Shown: positions 26,719 to 36,033, counted from the stretch's first letter. The stretch: 64,000 nt of DNA from Stutzerimonas stutzeri (GCF_024448695.1 NZ_JAMOHY010000003.1:124001-188000), one strand, 5' to 3'. The notes: generated by a model from the letters alone, not told the origin. Numbers and translations are program-made.

Positions 26719-27764
26719 GGTTGCAGCTCCTCGAAGCGTTGGCGGGCCTGGGCGTCGTCCGGCGCCGAGGCGAGGATGGTTTCGTACCAGTAGGCTGCGG
26801 TGGCGGCATCCGCCTCGGCGAAGCAAGTGCTGGGCTGGTGGAACTCGGGGTCGTACTCACGCGCATAGGCGTGGGCGATCTGCACGTCACCGGCCTGGGC
26901 GCGGTTGGCATACAGGCGCTGGGCAATGCCGCAATGCCCGGCCTGCTTGGCGGTGGCGATGATTTCCAGCAGCGCGGCGCTGTCCGGCGCCTCGCGGATG
27001 CAGTTCTGCACGAAGCTCAGCTCGCTCTGGCTGGCCATGCTTTCCAGCGTGCAGGGGCCGGCGGCGACCGGCTCGCTGGCTGCAGCGGGTTCGGTTACCG
27101 CGGGCGGTGCCTCGGCCGGCGTTTCAACCGCTGGCTTCTTCAACCAGAGCCAGAGTCCCAGCGCGATTGCCAAGAGAACCAGCACGCCGAGGATCAGTGG
27201 CAGCAGGTTGCTTTTCTTCTGCGCCGAAGGTTTCGTGACTGCCGGTTCTGCAACCACCGGCTCGGGCTCAGGCGTGGCACTGAGCGGCTCTGCAGCCGGC
27301 TGCGGCTCAGGCAGCTCCAGCGACGGCATGTCCGGGATTTCCAGCGGCGCTTCGGGCACGCTCATGTTGCCGCCGTCATAGAGCGCGCGGGTTTCGCCAC
27401 CGGCAATCGACGACAGCAGGCCCTGGGCCGGGCGCACCACGCCCTGATCCACGAGGCCGCCATCGAGTTCACGCAGTTCGATGCGGAAGTTCGAGCTGCC
27501 GCTGCCTTCCAGCAGGGGATCGACCACATCGGGGCCGATCAGGGTTTCCAGCACATCCTCGTCGGCGCCCTGATTGAAGCACGGCACCTGGAACCAGAAC
27601 GGATTGTTGCTCCAGGTCCGGTCGCCTTGCAGGTAGAACTGGTCCTGATTGCGCTGAATGGAAAACTCCAGCTTCTCGCTGGCGCCGCGCCATTTCTTCA
27701 CCGCCAGTCGGGCCTGGCCGGGGATGTTTGGCTCAAGGGTCAGCAGGTCAACACGTATGGGCAT
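26715..27764 (-). CDS. Single-pass membrane protein with helical repeat C-terminus
   Basis: A 349-residue protein: an N-terminal beta-rich domain (about 1-125), a Pro/Glu-rich linker (about 135-182), one membrane helix (about 186-209) and an Ala-rich C-terminal domain with TPR/Sel1-like helices (about 225-349, four cysteines). Topology is probably cytoplasmic N-terminus and periplasmic C-terminus, as for the SrfA-like proteins in this block. It begins 3 nt after srfC. No named family is recognised; it may link the cytoplasmic SrfB/SrfC ATPases to the periplasmic vWA and FGE-like proteins. Confidence 0.8.
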   Translation of the reverse strand: MPIRVDLLTLEPNIPGQARLAVKKWRGASEKLEFSIQRNQDQFYLQGDRTWSNNPFWFQVPCFNQGADEDVLETLIGPDVVDPLLEGSGSSNFRIELRELDGGLVDQGVVRPAQGLLSSIAGGETRALYDGGNMSVPEAPLEIPDMPSLELPEPQPAAEPLSATPEPEPVVAEPAVTKPSAQKKSNLLPLILGVLVLLAIALGLWLWLKKPAVETPAEAPPAVTEPAAASEPVAAGPCTLESMASQSELSFVQNCIREAPDSAALLEIIATAKQAGHCGIAQRLYANRAQAGDVQIAHAYAREYDPEFHQPSTCFAEADAATAAYWYETILASAPDDAQARQRFEELQP

Positions 27765-27767
27765 GTC

Positions 27768-30467
27768 TTATCTCGCTTGGAACGACTGCAGCACACGGCC
27801 CAGCCATTCATTCTGTTCAATCGTGATTTCGCGTCCGGCGCTGTGCCCGGCGTTGTCCTGAGTAATGCAGGCCAGCCCGGACAGCCAGTCGCCAAGGAAC
27901 AGCCTGGACTGGTCGATCGGCTGCACAGGCAGTTCGGGCAACTGGCCCGGCTGCGGGTGGCGATAGAAGGCGAACAGGTGATCCTTGCTGCCGATCAGGC
28001 TCTTGGGTCGGGCGTCCACGGGCTTGTGCAGGTTGCCGAACCAGGACACGTAGTCGCGCAATACCAGCTGCACGGTCAGCACCTGACGCTGCACCAGCTG
28101 ATCACGGCGCGTGCCGCTCTGGGTGCGCAGCAACAGCGCACGGCTGATCTGCTCGGGCACGTCGAGGCGATAGGCCGCAGTGATGAGCTCATCGACCACG
28201 GCCTCGACCACCTTGCGATCCAGGCCCAGCAGGGTCAGCAGATTCTGGCGGTTGGCAATTTCACGCAGATGGCTGATCCAGGCCTTGAACACGGCCCGGG
28301 CGAAGCGATGCTCGCTGCTTTGTTGCTGTGGCGCTGCCACCTTGGCTGCCGGTGTTTCAGCGCTGCCGAACACCTCGCCGAAGTCGAAGCCGCCATCGTT
28401 GCCGTACAGGCTCTGTGGTGCGGCCTGGGCAGCTTCTTCGGTGCTTTCGGTGGCGTTCTCTTCAACCTCGTAGGCGCCGCTCAGATAGAGGTCGCGCACG
28501 CTGTCGCCGGGTAATTGCAAGTGGTCGATCAGCTCGCCCAGCACCGGCAGCCGGCGGCCCAGGTCCTGCAGGATCATCTGTGCCTGGGCACGCTTGAGCG
28601 CCAGCGCGCCTTCGCCGTCCTTGTGATACCAGCCGTCGAGGCTGTGCAACAGATCGTCCTTGCAGCGCTCCAGCTGTTCCTCGATGCGGTTGAGCTTGAA
28701 GTCGAGGTGGGCGACCCGGCCGAGATACTGGCTGATGCGCTGGATACCGCCGTCGTTCAGCGCCATCATCGCCGCCCAGGCCTCGTCCGGCTGGGCAATG
28801 TGCTCGCACACCGCCGGCGCATCGACGAAGGTCCGCCCCAGCAGCTGCAATTGCGCCTGATAGCGCGAAACCATGCCCAGTTCGTCGTAGGTGTGTTCGG
28901 CCATCTCGACGAAAGTGGCCATCGGCAGACGCGGCTTGCGCACCAGGTAGGTGTTGCTGAACGGCTGGCCGGCCCAGTTCTGGATCCATTCGTATTGGCC
29001 GAAGCGCTCCAGCATGGTCTTCTTCAGCAGGCCTTCCCAGCCTTCGCGGACCATGTTTTCGTCCTGCTCAAGCATGGTGCCGATCTGCATGTCGAACATG
29101 GTCAGCGCCCAGATCAGGCCGGGTGTGCGCTTGCCGCGCTCCTGGACGGTGGCGCCCTGGGTCTTTTCGATCCAGCGGGTCAGTACCGGGCCGACGTCCT
29201 TAACGTCGATCTGCTTGGACGAGCTGGTGCAGACCACCAGGCTGTTCATCTCCTGGCTGTCGGTGTAGCGCTCGAACAGGTAGGCGACCTTGCCGCGCAG
29301 CAGCAGCTGGGACACGGGGTTGCCGCCCTGGGCACTGGCCTGGCTGCCGGCTTCGCTGACCGAGCGGATGCCCAGGCGTCCGCGATAACCGGGGAAGTCC
29401 AGCAGATCAACCTGTTCCACCTGCGGGTCACACGTCGGATTGACCAGCGGGAAGATCATTTCGGCGGTCAGCGCGGCCAGTTGCACCACCGGAACGCCCA
29501 CGACCGGCAGCAGGTTATCGCCTGGCGCCGGGCAGACCTCGACCGGCAGATCGCGACTGCTGCCCAGACGTTCAAGCATGTCCACGTTCATGATGCTGTC
29601 GCGCTGGGAGTAACCGTCGCCGTCACGGCTGACCAGTACACTCAGCGGTGCGAACACCCGCGGTGCATGGCCCAGGCGTTGCAGCGTGGAGGCCAGCTGG
29701 ATATAGAGGTTGGTCAGCTCCGGCTGCTCGCCCCAGAGAATCGAGAACAGCTCGGCGCGCTGGGTACAGCTCAGGCGCGGCGCCAGCTCCATTGCCCGCG
29801 GCCAGTAGAGGTGCTCCAGCTTGCGGATCGACTTCTCGAAGTTGTCGCGCAGGTAATCCCACAGCGACACCACGTCATCGGCGCTGACGCCGGCCTGCGG
29901 GGCATTCGTGGCACCGTTTTCAAAGGGCTTGAGGATGCGGGCGATGCGCGGCTCGTCGAGTTCGTAGTCGACCAGTTCCTGGTTGAAGTCGTTGAACCAG
30001 GCGTTGGCCAGAATCTTGGCCAACTCGATCTCGCTGAACAGCTTGAGCTCTACCGGATGGCTGGCCGGTCCTGATTTCGCGGTACGGCTGAAGCGAGTGA
30101 CCAGACCGGTGGCCTCCTTGCCGCCACCCGGTGGGTTCACGTGCTTGATGAAGTCCAGACGGGTGTCGCCGTAGAGGGTTTCCAGCTTGCCCTGCTGGTT
30201 CGCCGCGAGCGCCGAGATCAGGTAGGACTTGCCGGCCTGGGACAGGCCGAAGAAGCCGATGGTCATGGGTGTGCCGGCTACCCGGCCAAGGCTGCGCGCC
30301 AGGTTGCGTGCACGGTGCAGCTTGAGGTTGAAGCTGTCGGCCTCGCTGTCCAGGCGGGGTGCGTTGCCACGCACTTCGCGAATCCACTCCAGGGCCTGGC
30401 CGGCGCCTTCGTGAATGGCCGCCCAGGAGGTGCTCAGTTGGATCTGTTTGGGAGTCAGGTTGCTCAT
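27768..30467 (-). CDS. srfC: SrfC-family dynamin-like P-loop GTPase
   Basis: An 899-residue cytoplasmic protein of the SrfC (putative virulence factor) family. The P-loop is GLSQAGKSY (about 74-82) within MTIGFFGLSQAGKSYLI, the switch II-like segment is LLDFPGYRGR, and a long helical C-terminal part follows; the fold suggests a dynamin-like GTPase. The start is ATG 30467, because it overlaps the srfB stop as ATGA; the ten extra codons of the longer frame lack a ribosome-binding site. SrfABC was named from Salmonella SsrB-regulated genes; its molecular role is not settled. Confidence 0.9.
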   Translation of the reverse strand: MSNLTPKQIQLSTSWAAIHEGAGQALEWIREVRGNAPRLDSEADSFNLKLHRARNLARSLGRVAGTPMTIGFFGLSQAGKSYLISALAANQQGKLETLYGDTRLDFIKHVNPPGGGKEATGLVTRFSRTAKSGPASHPVELKLFSEIELAKILANAWFNDFNQELVDYELDEPRIARILKPFENGATNAPQAGVSADDVVSLWDYLRDNFEKSIRKLEHLYWPRAMELAPRLSCTQRAELFSILWGEQPELTNLYIQLASTLQRLGHAPRVFAPLSVLVSRDGDGYSQRDSIMNVDMLERLGSSRDLPVEVCPAPGDNLLPVVGVPVVQLAALTAEMIFPLVNPTCDPQVEQVDLLDFPGYRGRLGIRSVSEAGSQASAQGGNPVSQLLLRGKVAYLFERYTDSQEMNSLVVCTSSSKQIDVKDVGPVLTRWIEKTQGATVQERGKRTPGLIWALTMFDMQIGTMLEQDENMVREGWEGLLKKTMLERFGQYEWIQNWAGQPFSNTYLVRKPRLPMATFVEMAEHTYDELGMVSRYQAQLQLLGRTFVDAPAVCEHIAQPDEAWAAMMALNDGGIQRISQYLGRVAHLDFKLNRIEEQLERCKDDLLHSLDGWYHKDGEGALALKRAQAQMILQDLGRRLPVLGELIDHLQLPGDSVRDLYLSGAYEVEENATESTEEAAQAAPQSLYGNDGGFDFGEVFGSAETPAAKVAAPQQQSSEHRFARAVFKAWISHLREIANRQNLLTLLGLDRKVVEAVVDELITAAYRLDVPEQISRALLLRTQSGTRRDQLVQRQVLTVQLVLRDYVSWFGNLHKPVDARPKSLIGSKDHLFAFYRHPQPGQLPELPVQPIDQSRLFLGDWLSGLACITQDNAGHSAGREITIEQNEWLGRVLQSFQAR

Positions 30468-33400
30468 TTGCGCTTCACACTTCCGCTGTCCAGCCAATAC
30501 TTGGTGTCGCTCAGTCCCGCGTCGAGCATGGTATTCAGCTCGAGCTCCAGATCACTGCGCACGTTGAACGCGACCCTGTTGCTGCTGGACTCGACGCTGG
30601 CGATGGCCAGCCGGTCGCTGATCAGGCCCTGCTTGCGGGTGCGTTGGTCGCGGGTGTCGATCTTGAAGCGAATCTTCAGCAGCGGCGCTTCACCGTCTTC
30701 TCCGGCGCGGGAGAACTTTTCACGTCCGGCCTTGGTGAAGCGCAGGCTGTATAGCGGCGACGCCGCCCAGCGCTCGGCGGTCAGCTGGCGGAAGCCCAGC
30801 CGCAGGTCGCCGCGCATGACCAGTTGCGGGGTGTCGGCGTCATCGCCATCACCGATCAGCGGCAGGCTGATCATGCCGTCCTGCGAGGCGATGTCTCGGT
30901 AGAGCACGTCGGCGTCCTTGATGAAGTTGTTCAGGTCGATCACGCCGATGTGCTTGATGGTCGAGTAGGGCTTGAGTGCCGCCGAACGGAAATAGAAGTT
31001 CGGCACGCTGTGGTTGGCGCACAGCAGGCAGAGCATGGCGCCGACCGAGGCGGTGCTTTTCGGGTCGTCAATCAGGCCGCTCTTGTGGAAGGGATACCAG
31101 CCGCCGGTGCGGTAGTTCTGCAACGGCAGGATGCGCCCCGGCGGCAGCGGCAGCATCTTGCGGATGAAGGCCTGCACGCCCGGTAGCCGTGAGGGGCGTC
31201 CGGTCAGCAGCAGCATGTCGCAGGGGTATTGGAAGATCACTTCGCACAGGGCGCTGAGCGTCTTGGTCAGGTTGATCCTGTCGTTGAGGAAGGCGGCGTG
31301 CAATTGCTGCAGGTCGAAGCTGATCGGTACCTGCAGCAGATCGAACGTCGTCTGGCCACCCACTTCGCGGCGTACCGCGCTGCAGACGTATTCCCACACA
31401 CTGTCGTTTACCGATTGCTCGCCGAGCAGTTCGGCGTAGCTCTGGCTGATGACTTCCTGCGGGTGCTCCGGGTCGTACTGTTCGTAGGCCTTGAGCAGCG
31501 CCAGCCCCAGCGGGGTGAAGACCTGCAGGTTGAGTTGCTGGCGCAGAATGCCGTCCTGCACGCTGACCGATTCGTCGCCGCACAGGCGCGACATGAGCGC
31601 GTTCGGGCTGGACACTCCGGCGACCCGCAAAGCCTTCTCGAAGCTGGGCAGGATGAAGTCCTGGATCACGTCCAGCAGGATGTCGTCGCCAGCGACCTTG
31701 AAGCCGTCACGGAAGCGTTGTTCCGGCACGATATGCACGTTGCTGCCGCTGCCGCCATTACCGGCGCGGTCCAGGCGGTAGTCGGTGATCACCAGGTCGG
31801 TGGTGCCGCCGCCGATGTCGATGGTTGCCAGGGTGATGCGCTCACGGTCGGCCTTGTCGGGCCGCGCCAGGGTGGCGAAGAACTCTTCCGGGTGACCGGC
31901 AAAGTTCTCGTTGACCTCGGTATAGAGATAGACCAGCTGCCCGCAGGAGGCTTCGTCCCATTCCACGCGAATGCTCGGGATCGGCGTGCGCGCGCTGCTG
32001 ACGTCCTCCTCGTGCGGGTCTTCCTCGCCGGCATGCCAGCCGAGGCTTTTCCAGACCAGGCCGATGGCCTGCAGCATGCGTTCGTTGAGGATGCTGCGCT
32101 CGGCCTGAGGCATGCCCGGCGGCACGGTGAGGATGATGCTGTTGAGCTGGCGCGGTGTGCGCGTGTGGCCCTGGCGCGAGCGCTGGGCCGGGCTGTTGAT
32201 CTGCGACAGGGCTTGCGCCAGCACTTCGGCCAGCATGAAGGTCATCAGCGAGCTGCGCGAGTAGCGCGGCATGAACACCGGCAGACGGTCGTCCTCGTCG
32301 AGGCTGTACAGTGCCTCGCCGGTTTCGTTGATCAGGTGCGAAAAGGGTGCGGCGGTGGCGTAGGGCTCGCTGTCACCTTTTGTATAGGAGCAGTTGAAGC
32401 GCCAGCCGTGGCCGTAGGCGTTCTCGTCCCACAGGTAGCGCTTGGGGCTGGACAGGCCGGTCGAGCCTTCGGTGCCGCGTCGGCGGCTGGCCAGGCGTCC
32501 GGCCTCGCTGCCGACGCGGGCGATGGTGGGCCACTGGAAGGCATCGTGGCGACCGCTCTTGACCGAGAACTGATCCTTGCCGAAGTTGGCCTGGGCGAAT
32601 TCAACGCGGCTCTCGAACGGTTGGTTGTAGGTGTGCTCGGGGGTGATCAGATCGCGCAGCTCCAGCACATAGTTGTGCTTGAGTCCGGAGCCGGCCTGGC
32701 CGTGGTTCTCGATCAGGATGCCGCAGGTGCGCGAGTTGCCGACGTCCAGCACCAAGTCCACGGGGATCGGCTTGACCTGTCCGTTGACCTCGTTGGCGAC
32801 GACCTTGAGTTCGGGAATGTCCACCTTGGCGCGGGCATTGGTCTGCTGCGCGGGCACGGGTTGCGCCATCAGGCTGAGCAGGTTGAGGTAGTGCGCCAGG
32901 TGATGGTTTTCGCGCACCTCGATATCGACTTCATCGCGCGGACGATGCGCATTGCCTTCGCGGAACACTTCCAGCAGCCATTCTCTGACCCAGCCCTGAT
33001 CGAGGAACCAGCGGGTATCGCGGATATTGCAGGCCAGGCGGAAGGCGACGCCGGAGCTAACGTCTTCCTGGTTGGGTGCAAGGTATGCGGTGCCGTCCTG
33101 GCGGGGCATGACGCGGCTGTCGAAGGCCAGCGTCAGGCGATGGCTGTTGCCGTCGATGTCCGGAGCGGGAAGCTTGACCAGGCGCATGCGCGCCCAATTG
33201 CTCGGGCCTTCGTCGTAGCGATGGGGCGGCATGAAGCGGAAGAAGGGGATCGGCAGCCAGAGGCCATCGAGCAGGTCCAGGCTGCTTTTCATGTCGAGGC
33301 TGAACACGGGCTTGGTCTTCTCGATCTTCTCCGGCTCTGGCTCGTAGAAGTAGAAGTCCTTTTCCTCGTTGTACAGCAGGCGCGTTAGCAGGCCGCTGGT

Positions 33401-33526
33401 CAGCGGCGCGAATTCGCCGGGCGGCTCCTTGCGCAGGTCCAGCGACAGCGCGAAATCCATGAACTGGATGCCGGTGTCGCTGATCAGGGTGACGGTGTCT
33501 TCGAATTGGGTGACTTCAGGCAACAT
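30464..33526 (-). CDS. srfB: SrfB-family actin/Hsp70-fold ATPase
   Basis: A 1020-residue protein of the SrfB virulence-factor family. It carries the marks of the actin/Hsp70 ATPase fold: phosphate-1 motif DVGNSRT (261-267), a VPPGMPQAER segment (about 468-477) like the Hsp70 linker, phosphate-2 motif DIGGGTTD (570-577) and an adenosine-type motif LLTGRPSRLPGVQAF near 795-810. The N-terminal 250 residues are unassigned. It starts 17 nt after the srfA stop and overlaps srfC. It probably uses ATP to assemble or remodel a complex with SrfC. Confidence 0.9.
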   Translation of the reverse strand: MLPEVTQFEDTVTLISDTGIQFMDFALSLDLRKEPPGEFAPLTSGLLTRLLYNEEKDFYFYEPEPEKIEKTKPVFSLDMKSSLDLLDGLWLPIPFFRFMPPHRYDEGPSNWARMRLVKLPAPDIDGNSHRLTLAFDSRVMPRQDGTAYLAPNQEDVSSGVAFRLACNIRDTRWFLDQGWVREWLLEVFREGNAHRPRDEVDIEVRENHHLAHYLNLLSLMAQPVPAQQTNARAKVDIPELKVVANEVNGQVKPIPVDLVLDVGNSRTCGILIENHGQAGSGLKHNYVLELRDLITPEHTYNQPFESRVEFAQANFGKDQFSVKSGRHDAFQWPTIARVGSEAGRLASRRRGTEGSTGLSSPKRYLWDENAYGHGWRFNCSYTKGDSEPYATAAPFSHLINETGEALYSLDEDDRLPVFMPRYSRSSLMTFMLAEVLAQALSQINSPAQRSRQGHTRTPRQLNSIILTVPPGMPQAERSILNERMLQAIGLVWKSLGWHAGEEDPHEEDVSSARTPIPSIRVEWDEASCGQLVYLYTEVNENFAGHPEEFFATLARPDKADRERITLATIDIGGGTTDLVITDYRLDRAGNGGSGSNVHIVPEQRFRDGFKVAGDDILLDVIQDFILPSFEKALRVAGVSSPNALMSRLCGDESVSVQDGILRQQLNLQVFTPLGLALLKAYEQYDPEHPQEVISQSYAELLGEQSVNDSVWEYVCSAVRREVGGQTTFDLLQVPISFDLQQLHAAFLNDRINLTKTLSALCEVIFQYPCDMLLLTGRPSRLPGVQAFIRKMLPLPPGRILPLQNYRTGGWYPFHKSGLIDDPKSTASVGAMLCLLCANHSVPNFYFRSAALKPYSTIKHIGVIDLNNFIKDADVLYRDIASQDGMISLPLIGDGDDADTPQLVMRGDLRLGFRQLTAERWAASPLYSLRFTKAGREKFSRAGEDGEAPLLKIRFKIDTRDQRTRKQGLISDRLAIASVESSSNRVAFNVRSDLELELNTMLDAGLSDTKYWLDSGSVKRK

Positions 33527-33542
33527 TGGGATTCATCCAGTC

Positions 33543-34955
33543 TTATTCGCCAGCGCGACGCATGGACATCGGGAAGCGTTCGTTTCCGTAGCTGCCGGTG
33601 CAGTCCGCGATGCTCTGTGCGCCCTTGGCGCAGGTGACCTGTGGCATGTCGTAGTTACTGCCATCGGCGCAGGCGGCTTGGCCGTGGCTGTCGATGGCCA
33701 GGCTGCCGTTGTTCATGGCGGCAGTGACCGGGCCGGAACAGTCCACGCCATCCGGGCGGCGCACCGTGACCTCGCCCTTGCCGTCATCGAACCGGTATTG
33801 CAGGCGCAGCGGCTTGCCCGTGCGGCGATCCTGGATGCCGGCGCCGGCACGCCAATCGCCATTGAGGAAGTCTGCCGGGCCGTTGCCGGCCTGCTCGGGA
33901 ATGCTCAGTGGTTCTTGCGGGTCCTGGGGCAGCTGCGGTGGTTGTGGCTGCTCCGATGGCTGCGACGGCTCGGCCTGTGGTTCATCAGCGGGCTGCGCGG
34001 GTTCTGCTTCGGGTTCAGCTTCCAGCGCAGGCGGGGCGGGTGGCTCGTCAGCAGGCGCCTCGCTCGACTCCGGCTCGTTACCCGGCCCAGCGGATTCAGG
34101 TGCTGATGAGCCCCCGTTGCCCTCTGGCAATCCGGGGGCGCTGGCGGACCCGCCAACGCCGGCGCCGCCATTCAGGCCCAGCCCGCCACCCGGCAATGAG
34201 CCGCTCGGCAGTTCCGGCGTGGAAATGGCCGGCAGATTCAGCTGGGGCAGGTTCGGTAAGCTGGTGGTGGGCATACAACCGCGCAGCAGGCTGAGCAACA
34301 GCAGCGTCAGCAATAGAAGGAGCAGCGGCCACAGCCACCACCAGCGCCGCCACCAGGGGCGGGTGACGACCGGTACTGGCTCGACGGCGACCGCCGCCAA
34401 CGGAGCGGCCACAGTCGCAGCCGCAGCGGGCGTCGGTATCAGCGGTGCGCTGGGCTCCGGTTCGCTGCGTGGATACAGGCAATGCAGCGGCTCCAGACTG
34501 CGGTCAGCGTCGGCATGCTGAAAGCCCCAGAAGGTCAGCACCGGCTTGCCATTCACCAGATAGACGAAGCTTTCATCGGGGAAGTAGATGACCCGCTTGA
34601 GCAGCTTGCCGAACACCGCCTTGTCGCCCTGCTGGTCAGCCGGATCGCTGCCGAGGAAGCGGGTGCTGAGATCATCCAGCGCGGTCTTCAGCTTTTCCAG
34701 CTGTTGCCGGGCTGGCGCGCGCTCTTCTTCGGTGGCCGAGGTCCAGGGAATCACATCGCCGGGAATGTCGCTGTACCAGTCGATCTGATTGCCCAGCTCA
34801 TCGCTCTGCGGTATCGCCAGATGCTCGACGAGATTCGCATCCTTGCGTCGAATGGCTTCGTGCAATTGCAAAGCGGCCCGATACACCGGCTGCCCGGTCT
34901 CTCCCAACGCGGTAAAAGTCTCGCTTTTACCACTGCGTAGCAATGCACCGCGCAT
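33543..34955 (-). CDS. srfA: SrfA-family membrane protein
   Basis: A 470-residue protein: N-terminal cytoplasmic module (about 1-150), Pro/Ala-rich linker, one membrane helix (about 201-227, WWRRWWWLWPLLLLLL), a long low-complexity Pro/Glu/Gly/Ser stretch (about 230-358) and a C-terminal domain (about 360-470) with three or four cysteines, likely periplasmic. The C-terminal part and gene order srfA-srfB-srfC identify the family. GGAG lies 6 nt before the ATG. It is the first gene of the leftward block and is divergent from the NYN gene. The low-complexity tail may be a flexible spacer through the peptidoglycan. Confidence 0.85.
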   Translation of the reverse strand: MRGALLRSGKSETFTALGETGQPVYRAALQLHEAIRRKDANLVEHLAIPQSDELGNQIDWYSDIPGDVIPWTSATEEERAPARQQLEKLKTALDDLSTRFLGSDPADQQGDKAVFGKLLKRVIYFPDESFVYLVNGKPVLTFWGFQHADADRSLEPLHCLYPRSEPEPSAPLIPTPAAAATVAAPLAAVAVEPVPVVTRPWWRRWWWLWPLLLLLLTLLLLSLLRGCMPTTSLPNLPQLNLPAISTPELPSGSLPGGGLGLNGGAGVGGSASAPGLPEGNGGSSAPESAGPGNEPESSEAPADEPPAPPALEAEPEAEPAQPADEPQAEPSQPSEQPQPPQLPQDPQEPLSIPEQAGNGPADFLNGDWRAGAGIQDRRTGKPLRLQYRFDDGKGEVTVRRPDGVDCSGPVTAAMNNGSLAIDSHGQAACADGSNYDMPQVTCAKGAQSIADCTGSYGNERFPMSMRRAGE

Positions 34956-34988
34956 CCCTGCTCCAAACGTAATCGATACGGTGATTAA

Positions 34989-35059
34989 ACGGAGGCTTGC
35001 GCTCCGTCACAATTTGCAACGGACAGTATGGCAAATGGCCTTTCAGGTCAATTTGCCAT
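34989..35059. promoter_or_regulatory. Inverted repeats in the srfA / NYN divergent promoter region
   Basis: Within the 226-nt AT-richer gap there are perfect inverted repeats ATGGCAAAT (35028-35036) and ATTTGCCAT (35051-35059), 14 nt apart, and a smaller one, ACGGAG/CTCCGT (about 34990-35006). The larger repeat suits a dimeric regulator acting on both divergent transcripts. No regulator gene lies beside it. Site function is inferred. Confidence 0.45.
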
Positions 35060-35181
35060 TAGTGCTTTTGAAAGCAGTGATACGCCTCTATAACGGTGCC
35101 TGCAGGGCCACATGTACAGCCCTCTGGTCAGCACCTGCCTGCCGGCGTTATGGTCGTGAAATCTTCTTCCAGGGATGACCC

Positions 35182-36033
35182 ATGGCCAACAAGTCCAGCG
35201 CCCCGCAAAAACAGAAATTCCTTGCCGTCCTGATCGATGCCGACAATGCTCCGGCGGCCATTGTCGAGCCGCTGTTCGAGGAGATCGCCAAGTACGGTGT
35301 CGCCAGCGTCCGGCGCATCTATGGCGACTGGACCAAGCCCAACCTGGGTAGCTGGAAGAAGGTGCTGCTGGATCACTCAATCCAGCCGATCCAGCAATTC
35401 GCCTACACCTCGGGCAAGAACTCCACCGACAGCGCGCTGATCATCGACGCCATGGACCTGCTCTACACCCGGCGTTTCGACGGCTTCTGCCTGGTTTCCA
35501 GCGACAGCGACTTCACCCGCCTGGCCGCGCGCATCCGCGAGGAAGGCCTGACCGTCTATGGCTTTGGCGAGCAGAAGACGCCTTCGCCATTCGTATCGGC
35601 GTGCGACAAGTTCATCTATACCGAGATCCTCCGTGCCGCCGCCCTTAAACAGTCGCCGGAAGCGCCGTCTCCGGAGAAGCTTGCCGCCGCCGCTGCCCAG
35701 GTTGAAGAAACCGTCAGTCGCGTGCCCAAGACCCTCGACAAAGGCGCAGCGATCAAGTGCCAGCAAGTGCCGGTGGATTTCATCGCCCGGGTACTCGACG
35801 ACCTCTCCGAAGAAGAGGACTGGATCCAGCTCGGCACCCTCGGGCAGAACATCAGTAAACTGCGCCCGGCCTTCGACCCCAGGCTCTACGGCTGCAGAAA
35901 ACTCAGCGACCTGATCGCCGCCGAGCCCAAGCGGTTCGACCTGGAGTCACGCGGCAGCAGCGCCACCGGCGGCCTGGACCTCTACGTCCGGCTGCGCAAA
36001 CCGGACAAGCAGAGCAAGGCTGGCAAGCGTTGA
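35182..36033 (+). CDS. NYN-domain (LabA/DUF88) protein with C-terminal LOTUS/OST-HTH domain
   Basis: A 283-residue protein. The N-terminal NYN (PIN-like) nuclease fold spans about 12-155, with the acidic residues of LIDADNAP (about 17-24), NSTDSALIIDAMDLL (about 80-94) and LVSSDSDFTRLA. A central linker leads to a LOTUS/OST-HTH RNA-binding domain (about 195-275: FIARVLDDLSEEEDWIQL, LGQNISKLRPAFDPRLYG). Such proteins are putative RNases or RNA binders. AGGGATGACCC precedes the ATG. It is divergent from srfA across a shared control region. Confidence 0.88.
   Translation: MANKSSAPQKQKFLAVLIDADNAPAAIVEPLFEEIAKYGVASVRRIYGDWTKPNLGSWKKVLLDHSIQPIQQFAYTSGKNSTDSALIIDAMDLLYTRRFDGFCLVSSDSDFTRLAARIREEGLTVYGFGEQKTPSPFVSACDKFIYTEILRAAALKQSPEAPSPEKLAAAAAQVEETVSRVPKTLDKGAAIKCQQVPVDFIARVLDDLSEEEDWIQLGTLGQNISKLRPAFDPRLYGCRKLSDLIAAEPKRFDLESRGSSATGGLDLYVRLRKPDKQSKAGKR

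Noticed and set aside
24826-26793. A 655-codon open frame on the plus strand opposite the vWA gene
   Set aside because: Same antisense effect; no domain features, and the minus-strand frame has a signal peptide and vWA motif.
31229-33388. A 719-codon open frame on the plus strand opposite srfB
   Set aside because: It is the shadow of srfB in GC-rich DNA: low-complexity Ala/Val/Gly/His composition, no motifs, no ribosome-binding site, while the minus strand has clear ATPase motifs.
18290-34955. The srf block as a type VI secretion cluster
   Set aside because: No sheath, Hcp, VgrG, ClpV, TssJLM or PpkA/PppA genes; only the TagTSRQ-like components are present.
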